The translations under genes and the position numbers were made by a program. Below are positions 20,098 through 32,628 of a stretch of DNA of 64,000 nt, in pieces. Origin of the DNA: Kitasatospora cheerisanensis KCTC 2395. Its GTDB lineage: Bacteria; Actinomycetota; Actinomycetes; Streptomycetales; Streptomycetaceae. The stretch spans positions 1,399,004 through 1,463,003 of the forward strand of contig NZ_KK853997.1 of NCBI RefSeq assembly GCF_000696185.1, written 5' to 3'. Every line of letters starts with the position of its first letter. Position 1 is the first letter of the stretch. Below the pieces are notes generated by a model that ran no database searches, had not been told where the DNA came from, and was given only the letters and a program-made list of their open reading frames with translations.

Positions 20098-20136
20098 GAG
20101 GGCCCGCCCGGTGCCAGTGGCATCGGACGGGCCCTC
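20098..20136. terminator. Terminator hairpin after rpoZ
   Basis: Two 18-base arms (GAGGGCCCGCCCGGTGCC and its near-complement) pair at all but two positions around a three-base loop, just after the rpoZ stop on the minus strand. It separates the ihf-gmk-rpoZ genes from coaBC. Confidence 0.75.
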
Positions 20137-20153
20137 GACAGGGAACGCGGGGC

Positions 20154-20420
20154 TCAGGCGCCCTCGACCGCCTCGGCGGTGAGCAGGCCGGCGTTGATCT
20201 CGCGGAGCGCGATCGACAGCGGCTTCTCGTGCACGTGGGTGTCGACCAGCGGGCCGACGTACTCCAGCAGGCCCTCGCCGAGCTGGGAGTAGTACGCGTT
20301 GATCTGGCGGGCGCGCTTGGCCGCGTAGATCACCAGGCTGTACTTGGAGTCGGTGGCCTCGAGCAGCTCGTCGATCGGCGGGTTGATGATGCCCTCGGGC
20401 GCGGTCATCGAAGAGGACAC
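20154..20420 (-). CDS. rpoZ: RNA polymerase omega subunit
   Basis: Omega assists folding and assembly of the beta-prime subunit of RNA polymerase. The 88-residue protein contains [20 protein letters not shown], the strongly conserved [20 protein letters not shown], and [14 protein letters not shown] at the end. It is nearly identical to the form I recall from Streptomyces, which supports the GTG start giving [10 protein letters not shown]. It follows gmk by about 50 bases on the same strand and ends at a hairpin terminator, so gmk-rpoZ are probably one transcript. Confidence 0.96.
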   Translation of the reverse strand: MSSSMTAPEGIINPPIDELLEATDSKYSLVIYAAKRARQINAYYSQLGEGLLEYVGPLVDTHVHEKPLSIALREINAGLLTAEAVEGA

Positions 20421-20472
20421 GCTGAACCTTCCGAAGTGGTTTTCATGAATCGGCTGGATGCAGCCGATCCGG

Positions 20473-21030
20473 TCAGGCTACACCGAGCAAGGCTAGCAGT
20501 TCGGCCGCTACCTGCTCGACGGAGGTGTTGACAAGCGTCGTGTCGAACTCCGACTCGGCGGCCAGTTCGACCTTGGCCGCCGCCAGCCGCTCGTCGATGA
20601 CGTCCTGCGGCTCGGTGCCGCGGCCGGTGAGCCGGCGCACCAGCTCGTCCCAGCTCGGCGGGGCCAGGAAGACCAGCTGGGCCTCCGGCATCGACTCCTT
20701 GACCTGCCGGGCGCCCTGGAGGTCGATCTCCAGCAGCACCGGCTCGCCCTTGTCGAGCTTGTCGAGCACCATCTGCCGGGGCGTTCCGTACCGGTTGCCG
20801 GCGAACACCGCCCACTCCAGCAGTTCGCCGTTGGCGACCAGCTTGTCGAACTGCTCGTTGTCGACGAAGTGGTACTGCACTCCGTCGCGCTCGCCGGGTC
20901 GCGGGTGGCGGGTCGTCGCCGACACCGACAGCCAGACCTCGGGGAACTGCTTCCTCATATGAGCGACGACCGTGCTCTTGCCGACCCCGGAGGGGCCGGA
21001 GAGCACGGTCAGCCGCGGACGCTCACTCAT
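20473..21030 (-). CDS. gmk: Guanylate kinase
   Basis: Gmk phosphorylates GMP to GDP with ATP. The 185-residue protein has the P-loop [16 protein letters not shown] and the GMP-binding segment [20 protein letters not shown]. The lid region contains [11 protein letters not shown], and [13 protein letters not shown] is the conserved Walker B-like stretch. Length and start are typical. It lies between ihf and rpoZ on the strand with short gaps, the standard actinobacterial order, linking nucleotide supply with transcription genes. Confidence 0.96.
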   Translation of the reverse strand: MSERPRLTVLSGPSGVGKSTVVAHMRKQFPEVWLSVSATTRHPRPGERDGVQYHFVDNEQFDKLVANGELLEWAVFAGNRYGTPRQMVLDKLDKGEPVLLEIDLQGARQVKESMPEAQLVFLAPPSWDELVRRLTGRGTEPQDVIDERLAAAKVELAAESEFDTTLVNTSVEQVAAELLALLGVA

Positions 21031-21078
21031 GTACCGATTATCCCGGATCGCGGAGGTTCCGCCGACACCGGCCTCCGC

Positions 21079-21405
21079 TCAGGAGGCGGCGCCGCCGAAC
21101 TCCCGCTCCAGGGACGCGATCTGGTTCGTACCGAGGCCCCGCACACGACGGCTCTCGGAGATGCCGAGGCGCTCCATGATCTGCTTGGCGCGGACCTTGC
21201 CGACACCCGGCAGGGACTCCAGCAGAGCGGAGACCTTCATCTTGCCGATGACCTCGTCGTCGGACTTGCCGGCCTTGATGACGTCGTGCAGCGAGGCGCC
21301 CGAGTGCTTCAGCCGGTTCTTGACGTCGGCACGCTTCCGGCGAGCCTCGGCGGCCTTGGCGAGCGCGGCGGTGCGCTGTTCGGGAGTAAGGGGCGGAAGA
21401 GCCAC
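21079..21405 (-). CDS. Integration host factor, actinobacterial type (mIHF/sIHF)
   Basis: This is a small nucleoid-associated DNA-binding protein unrelated in fold to E. coli IHF. In Streptomyces the orthologue influences chromosome compaction, development and antibiotic production. The 108-residue protein has a long N-terminal helix (PPLTPEQRTAALAKAAEARR). It then has the DNA-binding helix-two-turns-helix segment with LLESLPGVGKVRAKQIMERL and the conserved end RVRGLGTNQIASLEREFG. The GTG at 21405 is preferred because GAGG lies eight bases upstream; a GTG three codons earlier would overlap that site. It precedes gmk and rpoZ on the strand. Confidence 0.95.
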   Translation of the reverse strand: MALPPLTPEQRTAALAKAAEARRKRADVKNRLKHSGASLHDVIKAGKSDDEVIGKMKVSALLESLPGVGKVRAKQIMERLGISESRRVRGLGTNQIASLEREFGGAAS

Positions 21406-21564
21406 GCCGTTCACCTCAGGTGTGGATGGAAGGGATGAGCCATGACTGGGTTGTGCCCGGACGCCACAGGCTCTGACCTGCGACGGTGGCCGGAACCACC
21501 GCCAACTGGCGTCCTACCGCCGGACACTACCCAACTTGGGCCGCCGCGTCAGGAAAAGAACACG

Positions 21565-21601
21565 AAAAGTCCAGGTCAGCAGGGGCTGACCCGGGACTTT
21601 T
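21565..21601. terminator. Rho-independent terminator after pyrF
   Basis: A 16-17 base inverted repeat (AAAAGTCCAGGTCAGC with AGGG loop) has one internal mismatch or bulge. Read on the minus strand it is followed by a T-rich stretch (CTTTTCGTGTTCTTTTCC). It lies just after the pyrF stop and closes the pyrimidine operon. A-rich arms also allow some bidirectional action. Confidence 0.8.
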
Positions 21602-21634
21602 CCGGGCAAATCAGCCGAGTTGACCGCTTCGGGC

Positions 21635-22474
21635 TCACGCGTTTGTGACGGCCCTCACATCGTCGACGAACACCTGCGCGGCCTGTCGCAGCGCCGCGAC
21701 GGACGGCCCGTACTTCAGCACGTCACGGCTCACGCTGGGCACCACGTTGCGCACCTGGTCGCCGAACACCCGCGGCAGGTCCTGCGCGGTGGCGCCCTGC
21801 GCGCCCACGCCGGGGGCCAGCAGCGGGCCGTTGATCGCCAGGTCCACGCCGGCGTCGGCGAGCGTCGCACCGACCACCGCGCCGAACGAACCCAGCGGCG
21901 CCGCACCGGAGTTCTCCGCCGCGAGGCGGCGCAGCACGGCCTGCGCGACGCTCTCGCCGTCCGCGCCGACCGCGCGCTGCACCTCGTGGCCCTCCGGGTT
22001 GGAGGTCAGCGCCAGCGCGAACAGGCCGCAGCCGTTGCGGTGCGCCAGGTCGACGGCGGGCTGCAGCGAGCCGAAGCCCAGGTACGGGCTGACGGTCAGC
22101 GCGTCGGAGAACAGCGGGCTGTCCGGGGAGAGGAAGGTCTCCGCGTAGGCGGCCATGGTGGAGCCGATGTCGCCGCGCTTGGCGTCCATCAGCACCAGCG
22201 CGCCGGCCTCCCGGGCCTCGGCGACGGTGCGCTCCAGCACGGCGATGCCGCGGCTGCCGAAGCGCTCGAAGAACGCCGACTGCGGCTTCAGCACGGCGAC
22301 CCGGTCGGCCAGCGCCTCGACCACCGTGCGGGAGAAGCTCTCCAGCCCGGCCAGGTCGTCGTTCAGGCCCCAGGCGGTGAGCAGCGAGCCGTGCGGGTCG
22401 ATGCCGACGCAGAGCTGGCCGCGGGTGTCGAGGGCGGTCCGCAGGCGGGTGCCGAAGGGCGTGGTGTCAGTCAT
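21635..22474 (-). CDS. pyrF: Orotidine 5'-phosphate decarboxylase (type 2)
   Basis: PyrF makes UMP from orotidine 5'-phosphate, the last step of the de novo pathway. The 279-residue protein shows LCVGIDPHGSLLTAWGL, a substrate-binding Lys in AVLKPQSAFFE and the catalytic VLMDAKRGDIGSTMAAY. The phosphate-binding end is LAPGVGAQGATAQDL. The length and motifs belong to the longer type 2 subfamily. It is the last gene of the operon, separated from pyrD by about 200 bases holding a foldback element, and followed by a strong terminator. Confidence 0.96.
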   Translation of the reverse strand: MTDTTPFGTRLRTALDTRGQLCVGIDPHGSLLTAWGLNDDLAGLESFSRTVVEALADRVAVLKPQSAFFERFGSRGIAVLERTVAEAREAGALVLMDAKRGDIGSTMAAYAETFLSPDSPLFSDALTVSPYLGFGSLQPAVDLAHRNGCGLFALALTSNPEGHEVQRAVGADGESVAQAVLRRLAAENSGAAPLGSFGAVVGATLADAGVDLAINGPLLAPGVGAQGATAQDLPRVFGDQVRNVVPSVSRDVLKYGPSVAALRQAAQVFVDDVRAVTNA

Positions 22475-22522
22475 CGGTGTCTTTCCTCAAGTCTCAAGTG
22501 GGGTCGGCAGATAGGGGCCTAG

Positions 22523-22681
22523 GGCCCGTCTTCAAACCCGCGTCGCAGGCCCGCGGCGTCCGGTGCGTGCTCTCGGCGTGCCGGGTGGAAGGCCTCGTAC
22601 TGGATGTACTTGGTCTTTCGCCCGGTGCGGCGAGAGTGCGTGCCGGGCGTCGTGGGGCAGGCGGGGGTTTGAAGACGGGCC
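22523..22681. mobile_element. 159-bp foldback/MITE-like element between pyrD and pyrF
   Basis: Perfect 17-base terminal inverted repeats (GGCCCGTCTTCAAACCC at 22523-22539 and its complement at 22665-22681) are flanked by the direct repeat CTAG on both sides, as expected for a target duplication. The interior is also self-complementary: bases from about 22548 to 22600 pair with 22606-22658 around the five-base loop TGGAT. About 12 of the base pairs in the stem are G-U pairs when read as plus-strand RNA, and only about four are true mismatches. No transposase is encoded. The right CTAG supplies the TAG stop codon of pyrD. It is probably a non-autonomous relative of an insertion sequence; the parent is not in the window. 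Confidence 0.75.
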
Positions 22682-23779
<1,098 letters not shown>

Positions 23780-23861
23780 GTGGCGCCTCCGACGGCTGGC
23801 TGGGAGCGGGCATGGACGTGGGGGGCACCCGGCGCGCGGTGTGCCCCCCACGGTTGTCGGC

Positions 23862-27162
<3,301 letters not shown>

Positions 27163-27170
<8 letters not shown>

Positions 27171-28320
27171 GCTGGGCCTCCATAAGGCTCACGAAGCGGT
27201 CGAAGAGGTAGGCGGCGTCGTGCGGGCCGGCTGCCGCTTCGGGGTGGTACTGCACGCTGAAGGCGGGGATGTCGAGTGCCTGCAGGCCCTCGACCACGTC
27301 GTCGTTGAGGCAGACGTGGGAGACCTCGACCCGCCCGAAGGGGGTGTCGCTCACCTTGTCCAGCGGCGCGTTCACGGCGAAGCCGTGGTTGTGGGCGGTC
27401 ACCTCGACCTTGCCGGTGGTGCGGTCCTGCACCGGCTGGTTGATGCCGCGGTGGCCGTACTTGAGCTTGTAGGTGCCGAACCCGAAGGCCCGGCCGAGGA
27501 TCTGGTTGCCGAAGCAGATGCCGAAGAACGGGGTCTTCTTCGCCAGCACCTCGCGCAGCACCTCGACCTGCCGGTCGGCGGTGGCCGGGTCGCCCGGGCC
27601 GTTGGAGAAGAACACGCCGTCGGGCTGGACGGCGTAGATGTCCTCGACGGTGGAGTTGGCGGGCAGCACGTGCACCTCGATGCCGCGCTCGGCCATCCGG
27701 TGCGGGGTCATGCCCTTGATGCCGAGGTCGACGGCGGCGACGGTGAACTTCTTCGCGCCGATCGCGGGGACGACGTAGGCCTCCTTGGTGGCGACCTCGG
27801 CGCACAGGTCGGCGCCCTTCATCTCCGGCGCGGACTGCACCTTGGCGAGCAGCTCGGCCTGGTCGGCGAGCGCCGGGCCGGAGAAGATGCCGACGCGCAT
27901 GGCGCCGCGCTCGCGCAGGTGGCGGGTGAGCGCGCGGGTGTCGATGCCGCTGATGCCGACGACGCCCTGGCGCTCCAGCTCCTCGTCCAGCGAGCGCTTC
28001 GAGCGCCAGTTGGAGGCGACCCGGGAGGGGTCGCGGACCACGTAGCCGGACACCCAGATCTGCTGCGACTCGTCGTCCTCGTCGTTCCAGCCGGTGTTGC
28101 CGATCTGCGGGGCCGTCATCACGACCACCTGGCGGTGGTAGGACGGGTCGGTCAGGGTCTCCTGGTAGCCGGACATGCCGGTGTTGAAGACCGCCTCGCC
28201 GAAGGTCTCGCCGACCGCGCCGTAGGCCTGGCCGCGGAACGTCCGGCCGTCCTCCAGGACGAGCACGGCGGGCACACGCTCCCGCCTGGTGCGCTGCGTG
28301 GTGGGGGCAGGTGCGGTCAT
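27163..28320 (-). CDS. carA: Carbamoyl-phosphate synthase, small (glutaminase) subunit
   Basis: CarA hydrolyses glutamine and channels ammonia to CarB. The 385-residue protein has the N-terminal CPSase small-chain domain ([33 protein letters not shown]). The class I glutamine amidotransferase domain follows, with the nucleophile Cys in [14 protein letters not shown] and the catalytic His/Glu in [13 protein letters not shown]. The ATG at 28320 is chosen at the conserved N terminus; it overlaps the stop of the upstream membrane-protein gene by four bases (ATGA). It sits inside the pyr operon. Confidence 0.97.
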
Positions 28321-28874
28321 GTCGCGGCCTCTTCCGTCTTCTTCGTCTTCGTACGTGTTACCAGTGCCTCGACGGCCTCGACCCAGGCGTCGTGATCGGC
28401 TGCGGAGTCCAACCGGAAACCGCTTTCCAACTGCTTTCCGCCGTGCGTCCAGCCGACCACCAGCAGGCCCGAGGGGACCACCTTGCCGGCGATGCCGGAG
28501 TCGGTGCGGGCGGCGGTGAGGGCGGCGGCGGGGATCCACAGGTCGTCCGCGCCGGGGCGGCGGGCCAGCAGGCCCTGCTCGGTGAGGGTGAGCTCGGCCA
28601 GGCTGCGGGTGCCCAGGCCGTGCGCGACGACCCGGTCCAGCCAGTTCCCGGCGGTGGTGGAGCCGTGGTACCGGCCGGGGCCGGCCAGCAGGGCGTCGCC
28701 GGGGGCGTCCGGCGCGGCGGGCAGTTCCGGCAGGTCGGACTGCATGGTCCGGCGCCAGTTCCAGCCCTGCCGCATCAGCCAGTACACCAGCGCGACCAGG
28801 ATCAGCAGGCCGACCGTCGCCCCGATGTACCCGGGCCAGTCGGTCACCCGGCCCTTTTCGGTGGCGAGCAGCAT
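28317..28874 (-). CDS. PH-like domain membrane protein in the pyr operon
   Basis: This 185-residue protein has one N-terminal transmembrane helix ([18 protein letters not shown], about residues 17-34) and a soluble C-terminal domain from about residue 75. That domain resembles the bacterial PH-like domains of actinobacterial membrane proteins: [32 protein letters not shown]. Its stop overlaps carA and its start overlaps the stop of pyrC, so it is co-translated with pyrimidine genes. A gene of this kind at this position is usual in Streptomyces, but I know of no demonstrated function. It could anchor or tune the pathway enzymes at the membrane, where PyrD acts; that is inference. Confidence 0.82.
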   Translation of the reverse strand: MLLATEKGRVTDWPGYIGATVGLLILVALVYWLMRQGWNWRRTMQSDLPELPAAPDAPGDALLAGPGRYHGSTTAGNWLDRVVAHGLGTRSLAELTLTEQGLLARRPGADDLWIPAAALTAARTDSGIAGKVVPSGLLVVGWTHGGKQLESGFRLDSAADHDAWVEAVEALVTRTKTKKTEEAAT

Positions 28875-30166
28875 CAGCGCTCGACCAGTTCGCCGGCGAG
28901 CACGGTGGCCTCGCCTCGCAGGAAGGTGGCGTGCACCCGTCCGGGCAGGTCCATGCCCTTGTACGGGCTGTTGCGGGAGCGGGTGGCGAAGGTCTCGGGG
29001 TTCACGACACCACGGTACGCGGGATCGAAGAGCACCAGGTTGGCGGGCTCACCCACCGAGATCGGACGTCCGTGGCCGGTGAGACGGCCGATCCGCGCGG
29101 GGCGGTGCGACATCCGGTCCGCGACGCCCTCCCAGTTCAGCAGGCCGGTGTCGACCATGGTCTGCTGGACGACCGACAGCGCGGTCTCCAGGCCGACCAT
29201 GCCCATCGCGGCGACCGCCCACTCGCAGTCCTTGTCCTCCGCCGGGTGCGGGGCGTGGTCGGTGGCGACGGCGTCGATGGTGCCGTCGGCCAGCGCCTCG
29301 CGCAGCGCCTCCACGTCCGCGGCGGTGCGCAGCGGCGGGTTGACCTTGTACACCGGGTCGTAGCTGCGGACCAGCTCGTCGGTGAGCAGCAGGTGGTGCG
29401 GGGTGACCTCGGCGGTGACGTCCCAGCCCTTGGCCTTGGCCCAGCGGACGATCTCCACCGAGCCGGCCGTGGACAGGTGGCAGATGTGCACCCGGGAGCC
29501 GACGTGCGCGGCCAGCAGCACGTCGCGGGCGATGATCGACTCCTCGGCGACGGCGGGCCAGCCGCCGAGGCCGAGCTCGCCGGAGACCAGGCCCTCGTTC
29601 ATCTGGGCGCCGGCGGTCAGCCGCGGCTCCTGGGCGTGCTGGGCGACGACGCCGTCGAAGGCCTTCACGTACTCCAGGGCGCGGCGCATGATGACCGCGT
29701 CGTCCACGCACTTGCCGTCGTCGGAGAACACCCGGACGCCGGCGGCGGAGTCGTGCATCGCGCCGAGCTCGGCGAGCTGCTTGCCCTCCAGGCCGACGGT
29801 GACGGCGCCGACCGGCTGCACGTCGCAGTAGCCGTACTCCTGGCCGAGCCGCCAGACCTGCTCGACGACGCCGGCGGTGTCGGCGACCGGGAAGGTGTTG
29901 GCCATCGCGTGCACCGCGGTGTAGCCGCCCATGGCCGCGGACCGGGTGCCCGTCAGCACGGTCTCGGCGTCCTCGCGGCCGGGCTCGCGCAGGTGGGTGT
30001 GCAGGTCGACCAGGCCGGGCAGGGCGACCAGCCCGGTGGCGTCGATCTCGATGTCCGCCGGGACGTCGAGGTTCTCGCCGATCGCGGCGAAGGCGCCGTC
30101 GACGAGGTGGATGTCCTGGGGGGAGCCGCCGAGGATCTGGGCGTTGCGGATCAGGTAGGTGGTCAC
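28874..30166 (-). CDS. pyrC: Dihydroorotase
   Basis: PyrC cyclises carbamoyl aspartate to dihydroorotate. The 430-residue protein belongs to the long bacterial type of the amidohydrolase superfamily. The first metal-binding motif is [19 protein letters not shown]. Further conserved parts are the histidines of VAQHAQEP and [10 protein letters not shown], and the catalytic Asp in [14 protein letters not shown]. The N-terminal strand-rich segment [11 protein letters not shown] confirms the start. It overlaps pyrB by four bases and the downstream membrane-protein gene by one base. Confidence 0.96.
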   Translation of the reverse strand: MTTYLIRNAQILGGSPQDIHLVDGAFAAIGENLDVPADIEIDATGLVALPGLVDLHTHLREPGREDAETVLTGTRSAAMGGYTAVHAMANTFPVADTAGVVEQVWRLGQEYGYCDVQPVGAVTVGLEGKQLAELGAMHDSAAGVRVFSDDGKCVDDAVIMRRALEYVKAFDGVVAQHAQEPRLTAGAQMNEGLVSGELGLGGWPAVAEESIIARDVLLAAHVGSRVHICHLSTAGSVEIVRWAKAKGWDVTAEVTPHHLLLTDELVRSYDPVYKVNPPLRTAADVEALREALADGTIDAVATDHAPHPAEDKDCEWAVAAMGMVGLETALSVVQQTMVDTGLLNWEGVADRMSHRPARIGRLTGHGRPISVGEPANLVLFDPAYRGVVNPETFATRSRNSPYKGMDLPGRVHATFLRGEATVLAGELVER

Positions 30167-31155
30167 TGGGCGGCCTCCAGGAGTTCGGTGGTGCGGGCGG
30201 AGTCGGCTGAGCCATCGGCAAAAACGGCTCCGCCGAGCAGCAGGTACAGGACGGCCATCCGGACCGAGACGCCGTTGGCGACCTGCTCGACCACGGTGCA
30301 GCGCGGCGAGTCGGCGACGTCGGCGGTGATCTCCATGCCGCGGACCATCGGGCCGGGGTGCATCACGATGGCGTGCTCCGGCATGGTGGCGAGGCGCAGC
30401 CCGTTCAGCCCGTAGCGGCGCGAGTACTCGCGCTCGGTGGGGAAGAACGCGGCGTTCATCCGCTCGCGCTGCACCCGCAGCATCATCACGGCGTCGACCT
30501 TCGGCAGCACCGCGTCCAGGTCGTAGGAGACCTGGCAGGGCCAGGTCTCGATGCCGATCGGCAGCAGGGTCGGCGGGGCGACGAAGGTGACCTCCGCGCC
30601 GAGCGTGGTCAGCAGGTGCACGTTGGAGCGGGCGACCCGGCTGTGCAGGATGTCGCCGACGATGGCGACCTTGCGGCCGGCCAGGTCGCGGCCGGCGCCG
30701 GGGTTGAGGTGCCGGCGCATGGTGAACGCGTCCAGCAGCGCCTGGGTGGGGTGCTCGTGGGTGCCGTCGCCGGCGTTGATGACGCTGCCGTGCAGCCAGT
30801 CGGAGTCGGCGAGGCGGGCGGGCGCGCCGGAGGCGTGGTGGCGGATCACCACGGCGTCGGCGCCCATCGCCTGCAGGGTCAGCGCGGTGTCCTTGAGGCT
30901 CTCGCCCTTGGAGACCGAGGAGCCCTTGGCGGAGAAGTTGATGACGTCCGCGCTGAGCCGCTTCTCGGCGACCTCGAAGGAGGTCTTGGTGCGGGTGGAG
31001 TCCTCGAAGAACAGGTTGACGACGGTGCGGCCGCGCAGCGTGGGGAGCTTCTTGACGGCCCGTCCGGAGAGCTGGGCGAGCTCCTCGGCGGTGTCCAGGA
31101 TCAGCAGCGCGTCGTCGCGGCTGAGGTCGGCGGCGGAGACGAGGTGGCGCTTCAC
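30163..31155 (-). CDS. pyrB: Aspartate carbamoyltransferase catalytic subunit
   Basis: PyrB condenses carbamoyl phosphate with aspartate. The 330-residue protein has the carbamoyl-phosphate binding [15 protein letters not shown], the [16 protein letters not shown] motif and the aspartate-binding [16 protein letters not shown]. There is no pyrI regulatory gene, as is typical of actinobacteria. The start is GTG ([16 protein letters not shown]). It lies six bases after pyrR, so the two are co-transcribed and under the same leader control. Confidence 0.96.
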   Translation of the reverse strand: MKRHLVSAADLSRDDALLILDTAEELAQLSGRAVKKLPTLRGRTVVNLFFEDSTRTKTSFEVAEKRLSADVINFSAKGSSVSKGESLKDTALTLQAMGADAVVIRHHASGAPARLADSDWLHGSVINAGDGTHEHPTQALLDAFTMRRHLNPGAGRDLAGRKVAIVGDILHSRVARSNVHLLTTLGAEVTFVAPPTLLPIGIETWPCQVSYDLDAVLPKVDAVMMLRVQRERMNAAFFPTEREYSRRYGLNGLRLATMPEHAIVMHPGPMVRGMEITADVADSPRCTVVEQVANGVSVRMAVLYLLLGGAVFADGSADSARTTELLEAAQ

Positions 31156-31161
31156 GCGGGT

Positions 31162-31773
31162 TTACTCCGGGAGCTGGGGATCGGCGGCGAGGGCCTGGGA
31201 GGAGCGTGCGGCGTAGTCGCGGTCGCCGAGCAGGACGGCGTCGCGGCCGTCGGTCTCGGAGAGCTGGACCTGCACGGCTTCGCGCAGCGAGGTGGGCAGG
31301 TTCTTGCCCACGTAGTCGGCGCGGATCGGGAGTTCGCGGTGGCCGCGGTCGACCAGGACGGCCAGCTGCACGGCGCGCGGGCGGCCGATGTCGCCGAGGG
31401 CGTCGAGCGCGGCGCGGATGGTGCGGCCGGAGAACAGCACGTCGTCGACCAGGATCACCAGCTTGCCGTCGATGCCGTCGGCGGGGATCTCGGTGTGCTC
31501 CAGGGCCCGGGCGGGCTTCAGCCGCAGGTCGTCCCGGTACATCGTGATGTCCAGCGTGCCGAACGGGATCTCCCGGCCGGTGATCTGGGTGAGCCTGGCG
31601 CGCAGCCGGTGGGCCAGGTGGACGCCGCGGGTGTGGATGCCGAGCAGCACGACGTCCTCGGCGCCCTTGGCGCGTTCCACGATCTCGTGGGCGATCCGGG
31701 TGACGATCCGGGCGACGTCGGTGGCGTCCAGCACCTGGTGCGGGGCGCGGGGGGCGGAACTGGGTGTGGTCAT
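31162..31773 (-). CDS. pyrR: PyrR bifunctional regulator / uracil phosphoribosyltransferase
   Basis: PyrR binds the leader RNA of pyr operons in response to UMP/UTP and can also make UMP from uracil and PRPP. The 203-residue protein has the PRPP-binding loop [19 protein letters not shown] and the conserved [13 protein letters not shown] and MYRDDL segments of the PyrR family. The ATG lies 11 bases after GGAGG. A PyrR-type RNA loop lies directly upstream of that site, so the gene probably represses its own translation and hence the operon. It is the first gene of pyrR-B-C-x-carA-carB-D-F. Confidence 0.95.
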   Translation of the reverse strand: MTTPSSAPRAPHQVLDATDVARIVTRIAHEIVERAKGAEDVVLLGIHTRGVHLAHRLRARLTQITGREIPFGTLDITMYRDDLRLKPARALEHTEIPADGIDGKLVILVDDVLFSGRTIRAALDALGDIGRPRAVQLAVLVDRGHRELPIRADYVGKNLPTSLREAVQVQLSETDGRDAVLLGDRDYAARSSQALAADPQLPE

Positions 31774-31784
31774 GCCGAAGCGGA

Positions 31785-31812
31785 CCTCCTTCCCCGCCTC
31801 ACAGGACGGGTC
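31785..31812 (-). promoter_or_regulatory. PyrR-binding RNA loop overlapping the pyrR ribosome binding site
   Basis: On the minus strand the leader reads GACCCGTCCTGTGAGGCGGG at 31793-31812, immediately followed by GGAAGGAGGTC. The stem CCCG/CGGG encloses TCCTGTGAGG, which matches the UCCNGNGAGG core known for PyrR-binding loops. Because the ribosome binding site starts right after the stem, PyrR binding would be expected to block translation initiation. Confidence 0.75.
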
Positions 31813-31859
31813 TTAAAGGATGTCGGGAAGGGTTTCCGGCCGCAGCCGGAGCCTCGCCC

Positions 31860-31865
31860 ATGGTA
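31860..31865 (-). promoter_or_regulatory. Putative -10 element of the pyr operon
   Basis: TACCAT on the minus strand fits a -10 hexamer and would give a leader of about 80 nucleotides containing the PyrR loop. The matching -35 region is poor (ACGGGC), so the assignment is tentative. Confidence 0.4.
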
Positions 31866-31921
31866 GCAGTGCGCTGATCTCCGCCCGTTCGCCACGCGTT
31901 CGCACGAGTGCCCCATTCGGC

Positions 31922-31965
31922 TTGACGCGCCACCCTCACTCTACGTAACCTCACAGTGAGTTACG
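31922..31965 (+). promoter_or_regulatory. bldD promoter with BldD-type palindromic operator
   Basis: TTGACG (31922-31927) and TAACCT (31946-31951), spaced 18 bases, form a reasonable promoter. The -10 overlaps the palindrome CGTAACCTCACAGTGAGTTA (31944-31963, extending to 31965), which contains TCAC and AGTGA half-sites matching the published BldD consensus. BldD is known to repress its own promoter in Streptomyces. Confidence 0.72.
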
Positions 31966-32036
31966 AAGGTGCTCCGCAGGGGGCGCTCGTCGCTCCCATT
32001 TCAGCGCACGCGAAGCAATCTCGTCCGGGGAGATCC

Positions 32037-32540
32037 ATGTCCAGCGACTACGCGAAGCAGCTCGGGGCCAAGCTCCGTGCGATCCGCACTCAGCAGGGTC
32101 TCTCCCTGCACGGCGTCGAGGAGAAGTCCCAGGGCCGCTGGAAGGCTGTCGTCGTCGGCTCCTACGAGCGCGGCGACCGCGCCGTCACGGTGCAGCGCCT
32201 CGCCGAGCTGGCCGAGTTCTACGGCGTCCCGGTGCAGGAGCTGCTGCCCGGCGGCACCCCGGGCGGCGCGGCCGAGCCGCCGCCGCGCCTGGTGCTCGAC
32301 CTGGAGCGCCTGACCCAGGTCCCGTCCGAGAAGGCCGGCCCGCTGCAGCGCTACGCCGCGACCATCCAGTCGCAGCGCGGCGACTACAACGGCAAGGTGC
32401 TCTCGATCCGCCAGGACGATCTGCGCACCCTCGCCGTGATCTACGACCAGTCCCCTTCGATCCTCACCGAGCAGCTGATCAGCTGGGGCGTGCTGAACCC
32501 GGACGCGCGGCGTGCCGTCCGCGAGGAGGACGCGAGCTGA
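32037..32540 (+). CDS. bldD: Developmental transcriptional regulator BldD
   Basis: BldD is the master repressor of sporulation genes in Streptomyces; it dimerises on DNA through tetrameric cyclic di-GMP. The 167-residue protein has an N-terminal XRE-type HTH (LGAKLRAIRTQQGLSLHGVE, with GRWKAVVVGSYERGDRAVTV). The C-terminal domain (about 80-167) carries the c-di-GMP signature RGD...D, visible as QRGDYNGKVLSIRQDD. The ATG at 32037 follows GGGGAG and gives the family start MSSDYAKQLGAKL; an upstream in-frame extension is untranslated leader. It is divergent from pyrR, with its own operator and a strong terminator. Confidence 0.97.
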   Translation: MSSDYAKQLGAKLRAIRTQQGLSLHGVEEKSQGRWKAVVVGSYERGDRAVTVQRLAELAEFYGVPVQELLPGGTPGGAAEPPPRLVLDLERLTQVPSEKAGPLQRYAATIQSQRGDYNGKVLSIRQDDLRTLAVIYDQSPSILTEQLISWGVLNPDARRAVREEDAS

Positions 32541-32564
32541 GCCGCTCGCTCTGAAGAAACGTCA

Positions 32565-32606
32565 CAGCGGGGCGGGCGGCCGGTTCTCCGGCGGTCCGCC
32601 CCGCTG
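32565..32606. terminator. Bidirectional terminator between bldD and the converging gene
   Basis: Arms beginning CAGCGGGGCGG and ending CCGCCCCGCTG form a 19-base stem with two or three mismatches and a four-base loop (TTCT). It lies 24 bases after bldD and 22 bases before the stop of the leftward gene. Confidence 0.75.
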
Positions 32607-32628
32607 TCGCACGTCCGGACGGGGGCGC

